This document shows, in pieces, positions 42,011 through 46,689 of a DNA stretch of 46,689 nt (its first letter is position 1; the number at the start of each line of letters is the position of its first letter). The stretch lies in NCBI GenBank assembly GCA_021825295.1, contig JAKAHV010000023.1, positions 1-46,689 of the forward strand, written 5' to 3'. The position numbers and the translations under genes are program-made. Source of the DNA: Nitrospirota bacterium. GTDB lineage: Bacteria > Nitrospirota > Thermodesulfovibrionia > Thermodesulfovibrionales > JdFR-88. The notes below the pieces were generated by a model. That model was not told the origin of the DNA, made no database searches, and saw only the letters and a list, made by a program, of their open reading frames with translations.

Positions 42011-42511
42011 GAATCTTTTGGGCATGTTTTGGAAGCCACGCACCAGGTCATCATACTGCGGCCGTTTTTTGCCAATGTGGGAAAGCGTCTGGTGAAGACG
42101 CCCAAGGTCTACTTTACGGATGTCGGCACGCTCTGTTTTCTTGCCGGTCTCCGGGACCCGGAGCATGCGGCCTCAGGCCCCATGGGTGGCGCCATATTCG
42201 AAACGGCCGTGGTCACGGAAATTTTTAAGACGACCATAAGCCGCAGCATCGAGCCTCAGATGTATTTCTGGAGGACTTCGGCCGGCATGGAAGTGGATAT
42301 CGTAGTGGAGTCCGGCCATGGACTGATCCCCATAGAGGTGAAGCTGTCATCTACGCCAAAGCCCGCCATGGCCCAGGGCATCAAGGCGTTCCGGGGAGAT
42401 TTGGGGGAAGATTTTGGGGATAGGGCGGCGGAAGGATATGTGATTCATACAGGCGACATCCGCTTGCCCCTGGGCCCGGGCGTGACCGCTTTGCCGTTTG
42501 TAGGCTTGTGA
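42011..42511 (+). pseudogene. 3' remnant of an AAA_14/DUF4143 ATPase gene
   Basis: The frame after the stop at 42008-42010 contains only the C-terminal half of an ATPase with DUF4143: LRPFFANVGKRLVKTPKVYF, FTDVGTLCFLAG and the nuclease-like EVDIVVESGHGLIPIEVKLS. The P-loop half is absent and there is no start codon with a ribosome binding site. It starts within five bases of the truncated helix-turn-helix gene, so one deletion probably removed both the end of the intergenic region and the N-terminus. It is a different subfamily from the intact copy just downstream. Confidence 0.75.
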
Positions 42512-42553
42512 AGTAGTCCTTTATCAATAAATAAAAAAATTTGACATTTTTAT

Positions 42554-42577
42554 CGTCATTTATCATGATATATGACG
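42554..42577. promoter_or_regulatory. Palindromic operator overlapping the promoter of the AAA_14 ATPase gene
   Basis: CGTCAT-T-TATCATGATA-T-ATGACG is a 24-bp palindrome with one mismatched pair, placed just after TTGACA (42541-42546), with a -10-like CATGAT (42564-42569) inside it at 17-bp spacing. A dimeric repressor bound here would block the promoter. Confidence 0.55.
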
Positions 42578-42607
42578 AAAATGTTAACAGGCTCGGAAAG
42601 TGGTGGA

Positions 42608-43744
42608 ATGCTTTATATAAACCGGCTTCTGAATTTGGAATCGCTTCTGGAGAAGAAATCCCTGTTTCTCCTGGGGCCTCGCCAAACGGGCAAGACCTCT
42701 TTGATCCGGCACACTTTAAGTAAGGCCAAAGTCTACGACCTCCTGGATACATCCGTATTCCTAACGATGAGTCAGAACCCCGGCCGCCTAGCCCAGGAAT
42801 TGACCACAAAGGACCGGATCGTGGTTATCGACGAAATCCAGCGCTTGCCAATTCTGCTTAACGAGGTGCACCGGCTCATTGAAAGCCGGGGTATTCATTT
42901 CCTGCTTACCGGCTCAAGCGCCAGAAAGCTTCGCCGCGGGGGGGTGAACCTGCTTGGAGGCAGGGCGCGGACAAAATATCTGCATCCCCTGACCAGCCGG
43001 GAATTGGGAAAGCATTTTGACCTGTTGCGCGCCATTCAGAGGGGACTGATCCCGTCGATCTATTTCTCTGACGATCCGGACGCCGACCTGAAGGCCTATG
43101 CCGGCTCTTATCTCCAGCAGGAGATCGTGGCCGAAGGGGCGGCGCGTAATGTGCCGGCCTTCAGCCGTTTTCTGAAGGTTGCCGCCTTATGTAACGGCAC
43201 GATAGTCAATTTTACAAACGTGGCCAGCGACGCCCAGGTGCCCCGGACAACGGTATACGAATATTTTGAAATCCTCCAGGACACCCTGGTGCTGCACGAA
43301 CTGCCGGCGTGGCGCCGGTCCGAAAAAAGAAAACCGCTGGTCTCATCAAAATACTATTTCTTTGATATTGGCGTAACCGCGGCGCTGCAAGGAAGGGAAT
43401 TCCGCCCGGGGACTCCGGAATTCGGCGAAGCCTTCGAGAGCATGCTCTTTCACGAACTTAGTTGTTACCGCGATTACATGACGAGTGAGCCGCTGGGCTA
43501 TTGGCGCTCCACCTCGGGTTTCGAGGTTGATTTCATATTGGGCGGCCATACCGCGATAGAAGCAAAGGCGAAGGAGAACGTATCCGCTCAGGATCTGAAA
43601 TCTCTTCGTGCGCTGGCGGAGGAGAAAAAACTCAAGCGGTATGTATGCGTAAGCATGGAAAACCGGCCGAGAACAGTGGATGGGATCAGCGTTCTTCCAT
43701 GCAAGGATTTTTTGAGCGGCTTGTGGGCTGGAGAGTATTCATAA
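42608..43744 (+). CDS. AAA_14 ATPase with C-terminal DUF4143 (PD-(D/E)XK-like) domain
   Basis: I prefer ATG 42608, behind GTGGTGG, giving 378 residues; a longer in-frame start at 42572 lies inside the palindrome. The N-terminal AAA module has Walker A LLGPRQTGKTSLI, Walker B IVVIDEIQRLP and sensor 1 FLLTGSSARKLRRGG. The middle contains a helix-turn-helix-like segment (SDAQVPRTTVYEYFEIL). The C-terminal DUF4143 part carries the EVDFIL...AIEAKA pattern of the PD-(D/E)XK nuclease fold. The family is abundant in bacterial accessory islands and in archaea, and its biological role is unclear. Confidence 0.88.
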   Translation: MLYINRLLNLESLLEKKSLFLLGPRQTGKTSLIRHTLSKAKVYDLLDTSVFLTMSQNPGRLAQELTTKDRIVVIDEIQRLPILLNEVHRLIESRGIHFLLTGSSARKLRRGGVNLLGGRARTKYLHPLTSRELGKHFDLLRAIQRGLIPSIYFSDDPDADLKAYAGSYLQQEIVAEGAARNVPAFSRFLKVAALCNGTIVNFTNVASDAQVPRTTVYEYFEILQDTLVLHELPAWRRSEKRKPLVSSKYYFFDIGVTAALQGREFRPGTPEFGEAFESMLFHELSCYRDYMTSEPLGYWRSTSGFEVDFILGGHTAIEAKAKENVSAQDLKSLRALAEEKKLKRYVCVSMENRPRTVDGISVLPCKDFLSGLWAGEYS

Positions 43745-43797
43745 AAAGGGCGTCAAGGCGCTACGGGGAGATTTGGACGCCCCGCAATCCCAAAACT

Positions 43798-44247
43798 TCA
43801 GAGCCGGATTTTTTCCGGAGATATGCGGATGATCTCCTTGATGGAGTCGAAGTGCCTGTCGGCTGTGATGATCTGATTAATGCCGTTACCCAGCATTACC
43901 GCCGCATGGATCAGGTCCCGCGGCGGAATTTTTTCTTTTTTCCTTTCATATTTCCCGAAAAGATCGCAGATGCGGTCAATATCGTTTGCAGTAACAGGCA
44001 AGATATCGATGTCAAGGGCCTGAATGTCCCTGCAAACGGAGATGCCGGTTTCCCATTTTTCTATCATGAAGTACCGATACAGTATCTCCTGAAACACTTC
44101 AGTATTTATTACCGGACTTCCCAGGCTCCCCAGATCGCCTTTATTGCCAATCTGGAGTATTATCCTGCCGCATGGGTCTTTTAAAGGGTGCTCTTTCCCC
44201 CTGGCGTACATAAAAACGCTGGTATCGAGGAATATCCTGTTTTTCAC
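43798..44247 (-). CDS. PIN-domain toxin (VapC-like)
   Basis: The 149-residue protein starts KNRIFLDTSVFMYA with Asp8 of the PIN site, then Glu in INTEVFQEIL and acidic residues in PPRDLIHAAVML and ITADRHFD. It would cut RNA when free. Its start overlaps the antitoxin stop by four bases. The order antitoxin-toxin and opposite orientation to the 40.3-kb module make it a second, independent toxin-antitoxin pair, of a different PIN subfamily. Confidence 0.87.
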   Translation of the reverse strand: MKNRIFLDTSVFMYARGKEHPLKDPCGRIILQIGNKGDLGSLGSPVINTEVFQEILYRYFMIEKWETGISVCRDIQALDIDILPVTANDIDRICDLFGKYERKKEKIPPRDLIHAAVMLGNGINQIITADRHFDSIKEIIRISPEKIRL

Positions 44248-44489
44248 TCTCCATGGCCTTTAGCGACAGTTTTTTCGAACTCATCCCAGTCCACCGGTTC
44301 TTCTTCCGCCGATACGAGTCTGGCTGCGGCCTGTTTGCGCTTTTCAGCATCCACTTTACCGGATATGACCGCCTCCACCGATTCGCGTATAACGCTGCCT
44401 ACAGAGGCGTGCCGCATTTTGGCGTATTCTTCGAGTTTTTTGTACTGCTGCTCGTCAAAAAGCACCATCGCCTTTTTTGTTAATGGCAT
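44244..44489 (-). CDS. Ribbon-helix-helix antitoxin
   Basis: The 81-residue protein has the RHH arrangement KKAMVLFDEQQYKKLEEYAK followed by ASVGSVIRESVEAVIS, then a charged toxin-binding tail (EEEPVDWDEFEKTV). GAGGAGGT precedes the ATG. A perfect AT-rich palindrome 17 bases upstream of the start (44506-44519) is the likely operator. The stop overlaps the PIN gene. Confidence 0.82.
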   Translation of the reverse strand: MPLTKKAMVLFDEQQYKKLEEYAKMRHASVGSVIRESVEAVISGKVDAEKRKQAAARLVSAEEEPVDWDEFEKTVAKGHGE

Positions 44490-44505
44490 TCCAAACCTCC
44501 TCTAC

Positions 44506-44519
44506 ATCTATATATAGAT
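44506..44519. promoter_or_regulatory. Candidate operator palindrome of the second RHH/PIN module
   Basis: ATCTATATATAGAT is a perfect 14-bp palindrome 17 bases upstream of the minus-strand antitoxin start, inside the expected promoter region. Confidence 0.45.
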
Positions 44520-44560
44520 ATATAACATAAATCGCGAATCCTGGTCAAACACTTAAATAT

Positions 44561-44715
44561 TAATTTACTACTAATTAATCTAAATTTAGTAGAATCATTA
44601 TTGACATCTGACCAATTACTAATCTAAAATTAATTTAGATTTACATCTGATTAAGGGGGAATATTGGTTTGTCCAAATACTAATTTACTACTAATTAATA
44701 TCAAATTAGTATTTG
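44561..44715 (+). promoter_or_regulatory. Operator-like repeat array in front of the Fic gene
   Basis: The very AT-rich spacer has three repeat relations. TAATTTACTACTAATTAAT occurs exactly at 44561-44579 and 44681-44699. AATCTAAA / TTTAGATT is an inverted pair at 44621-44628 / 44634-44641. CAAATACTAATTT (44674-44686) / AAATTAGTATTTG (44703-44715) is a perfect 13-bp inverted repeat ending 10 bases before the Fic ATG. The related half-sites suggest cooperative binding by one regulator, perhaps the winged-helix tail of the Fic protein itself. Confidence 0.65.
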
Positions 44716-44725
44716 AAAGGAATTT

Positions 44726-46054
44726 ATGAAAATACCTGAAAAAGCTCCAGATTTAGGCGAAGTATTAGCAAAAAGCCGTATTACCCCGGATGTAATAAGC
44801 AAGACCAGAGACCTTATCAGAAAAGTTAACAGCGAGTATATGTACTGGGATGATTTGAAATATCAACACATGCCCGAAGGTATTACACCTGAAATAGCCT
44901 GGATTCTGGTCAAAATGTCCAGGATTGTGCAAACAAGGCATATCCCCCTCGAAGACTCCAAGGGGAATCCATTTGGCTACTGGCAGCCTGATTGTGTTTT
45001 AAAAGAACTCCATTACATTGACCAGCGAGCTGGCGGGGCCATTCTGGTTGATGAAAAGTCAGTGCTTGCTGAGGAAAAAAGCAGATATATGGTTAGATCG
45101 CTGGTTGACGAAGCGATTTCATCAAGCCAGATAGAGGGGGCGGCTACAACGAGGGTTGCCGCAAAGGAAATGCTCAGGACAGGGCGAAAACCGAGAGACC
45201 GCTCCGAACAGATGATTTATAACAATTATATTTCGATGCAACTGATTAAGGAACTCCTGACGGAACCGCTCTCAATCGAACTGATGTTAAGAATTCATGC
45301 TTCCATGACAAAAGACACCCTTGATGACCCCTCATGGGAAGGGCGGTTCAGGACGCCAGAAGATGAGCCTATACACGTTTTTGACGCTGATGGACAGAAA
45401 ATCCTTCATGTTCCGCCACCAGCCTCTGATGTTTCCGTTTCAATGCGGAAACTTTGTGAATATGCAAATGCGGACAGTGAAAACGAGTTCGTTAATCCAA
45501 TTGTAAAAGGGATATTGGTTCATTTCTGGGTTGCATATGTTCATCCTTTTATGGACGGCAATGGACGCACGGCAAGGGCTCTTTTTTATTGGTACATGCT
45601 GAAGCATGAATACCGGCAATTTGAATATCTTTCCGTATCAACAGCAATTCTCAGTGCCCGGGCCCGGTACTATAGATCTTTTCTTTATTCTGAAATTGAT
45701 GATAATGACGCCACGTATTTTATTGTCTACAATCTAAGGGCGATACATAAGGCAATAGAAGAATTAAATGCGTACATCGAGAGGAAGCAAAAAGAGAAGA
45801 GGCGCGCATACCGGTTTGCGGCCAAATATCCAACGTTAAATTACCGGCAAAGGACTCTGCTGGCAAGCGCAATTGAAAAGCCAAACGAGATTTACACAAT
45901 CGAAACCCATTCCAATATCCATGGAGTCACTTATCAGACCGCCCGTACGGATTTGCTCAGTCTTAAAGAAATGGGATTGCTTGAAATGCGGAAAGAGGGT
46001 AGAAAATTTATTTTTATTCCAGTTGCAGATCTTGCAAAAAAGCTGGAAGCTTGA
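44726..46054 (+). CDS. Fic-domain protein with class II inhibitory helix and C-terminal winged helix
   Basis: The 442-residue protein has the Fic catalytic motif HPFMDGNGRTAR with His273 and the phosphate-binding Gly-Asn-Gly. The N-terminal part has the class II self-inhibition motif SSQIEG (Ser133-Glu137-Gly138), so AMPylation is probably repressed until released. The C-terminal 80 residues (about 365-442) form a winged helix likely to bind DNA (LNYRQRTLLASAI, VTYQTARTDLLSLKEMGLLE). Fic enzymes transfer AMP or other nucleotides to target hydroxyls. GAAAGGA precedes the ATG. Its DNA is clearly more AT-rich than the neighbours, suggesting horizontal acquisition. Confidence 0.9.
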   Translation: MKIPEKAPDLGEVLAKSRITPDVISKTRDLIRKVNSEYMYWDDLKYQHMPEGITPEIAWILVKMSRIVQTRHIPLEDSKGNPFGYWQPDCVLKELHYIDQRAGGAILVDEKSVLAEEKSRYMVRSLVDEAISSSQIEGAATTRVAAKEMLRTGRKPRDRSEQMIYNNYISMQLIKELLTEPLSIELMLRIHASMTKDTLDDPSWEGRFRTPEDEPIHVFDADGQKILHVPPPASDVSVSMRKLCEYANADSENEFVNPIVKGILVHFWVAYVHPFMDGNGRTARALFYWYMLKHEYRQFEYLSVSTAILSARARYYRSFLYSEIDDNDATYFIVYNLRAIHKAIEELNAYIERKQKEKRRAYRFAAKYPTLNYRQRTLLASAIEKPNEIYTIETHSNIHGVTYQTARTDLLSLKEMGLLEMRKEGRKFIFIPVADLAKKLEA

Positions 46055-46065
46055 TCGAGGCTGTT

Positions 46066-46430
46066 ATGGCATCGATTTTATGCGGAAATCGCCGCTTTTA
46101 TGGAGTGGCGGGCCTGTATGACGAGGCGATCTCATTGGCAACAAGACGCCCTGCGACCCGAGGACGCTGACGCGCGCTGCCAGGAAGGCCGCAAAAGAGC
46201 ATACGGCATTCGCGGTCGAGGCCGGGATGGCCGCGCTCCGATGGATTTGCGAGGGGTACGGTTATGAAATTATCTCCCTGGACATCCTGGATGCCTATCG
46301 CTACACGATGGAAGCCGCCGAAAACGCCGGCAAGCGGCCGGAGACGTTGGAGCGTATACTTAGGCTCGCGGCAGCGGGGACGCCGAGCGCCCGGTTCGTT
46401 GCGGATGTGCTTGGTAATGAGATGACGTGA
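46066..46430 (+). pseudogene. Frameshifted C-terminal remnant of an unidentified protein gene
   Basis: Frame one gives FYGVAGLYDEAISLA and then runs into TGA; the next frame, without its own start, continues naturally from NKTPCDPRTLTRAARKA through EAGMAALRWICEGYGYEI to TGA 46430. One lost base near 46138 would join them into a single helical protein. The N-terminal part is missing. GC content returns to that of the chromosome. I do not recognise the family. Confidence 0.5.
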
Positions 46431-46590
46431 TGAAAGAGGTATACTGAAAATACCTGTTTTCCTTTCAAGTCTTGCTTTCTGATAACATAAGGCACATGCA
46501 ACAGTATGCCATGAACATCGCAGCTTTCAAATCTGTTATAATCCGTCAGGTTTCAATCGGAACTCTTTAGGCAAGATATGGGTTCTATTT

Positions 46591-46689
46591 GGGCTCTTGT
46601 CAATAGGTGTGTAAAAAGCCATCAGGCGGCCATCCTTACAAGCGCCTTTGAAGCATCTTTTGCAATCCCGTCGATAAACTTTTTCCCTT
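46591..46689 (-). mobile_element. Possible end of an insertion sequence (continues beyond window)
   Basis: The segment starts with GGGCTCTTGTCAATAGG and reaches TGTGTAAA at 46615, a layout like the terminal repeats of IS256/mutator-type elements. Seven bases on, a minus-strand frame ends with a stop. Only 99 bp are visible, so neither the other end nor a target duplication can be seen. Confidence 0.35.
46622..46687 (-). CDS. C-terminal 21 codons of a gene continuing beyond the window, perhaps a transposase
   Basis: On the minus strand the frame GKKFIDGIAKDASKALVRM ends at TGA 46624-46622. The composition is protein-like and the stop lies next to the putative inverted repeat, as for transposase genes. 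No family can be assigned from 21 residues. Confidence 0.3.
   Translation of the reverse strand, partial: GKKFIDGIAKDASKALVRMAA

Noticed and set aside
44561-44699. Direct 19-bp repeats considered as a CRISPR remnant
   Set aside because: There are only two copies 120 bp apart, AT-rich and partly palindromic, with no cas genes; operator sites fit better.

Overview
The window is 46.7 kb of GC-rich bacterial chromosome with dense, mostly short-spaced genes. The gene set is that of a Gram-negative bacterium: a lipobox protein, a LolA-like periplasmic protein, a type IV prepilin peptidase, a multiheme-type c-cytochrome fragment, and a six-subunit Rnf membrane complex whose RnfB is loaded with iron-sulfur clusters. 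Rnf, quinolinate synthase NadA, a ferritin-like protein and a DUF3786 iron-sulfur protein point to an anaerobe or facultative anaerobe rich in Fe-S enzymes. My best guess is a Desulfobacterota- or Nitrospirota-like organism. This is inferred from gene content and the dnaE-accA neighbourhood, and no marker in the window settles it.

Positions 1-16 kb hold housekeeping and stress genes in small transcription units: a truncated CxxCH protein; a phosphoribosyltransferase-hydrolase fusion; ychF; an orphan CBM48 protein; a ferritin-like protein; miaA; dnaE-accA; a SpoU methyltransferase; a chemoreceptor with a CZB zinc domain; an SRPBCC protein; nadA; a lytic transglycosylase; and a cold shock protein. 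A 645-bp gene-free stretch with a strong terminator lies at 9963-10607. Positions 16-26 kb hold the RNA/protein core: a LolA-like protein; rimP-nusA followed not by infB but by a small coiled-coil protein, a prepilin peptidase and a PAS histidine kinase; then tig-clpP-clpX, tRNA-Ser(UGA) and an MscS channel.

Positions 26.6-32.1 kb are one rnfCDGEAB operon with a recognisable promoter and a strong intrinsic terminator. Rnf couples ferredoxin:NAD+ electron transfer to ion pumping. Positions 32.4-38.4 kb hold a HAD phosphatase, a thioredoxin-reductase-like flavoprotein, a DUF1540 protein, a lipoprotein, tRNA-Ser(GCU), a SEC-C protein, a flavin reductase-like protein, a 24-residue CxxC microprotein with its own ribosome binding site and terminator, and a membrane TPR protein of the TMTC type.

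From 38.7 kb to the right edge the character changes to an accessory island: an unusual AAA+ ATPase, two RHH/PIN toxin-antitoxin modules in opposite orientations, a DUF3786 protein, an N-terminally truncated helix-turn-helix protein, a truncated plus an intact AAA_14/DUF4143 ATPase, a Fic protein in AT-rich DNA behind an array of operator-like repeats, a frameshifted remnant, and possibly the end of an insertion sequence. Several of these genes have near-perfect palindromes in front of them, consistent with autoregulation.

Three further signals are not explained by genes. Several units (dnaE, the transglycosylase, the HAD phosphatase) appear to be transcribed from promoters that place the first base at or next to the ATG (leaderless mRNA). 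There is a 65-69-bp intergenic repeat in front of both dnaE and tig. There is a 48-bp hairpin-forming repeat after rnfB and again before the AAA+ gene.
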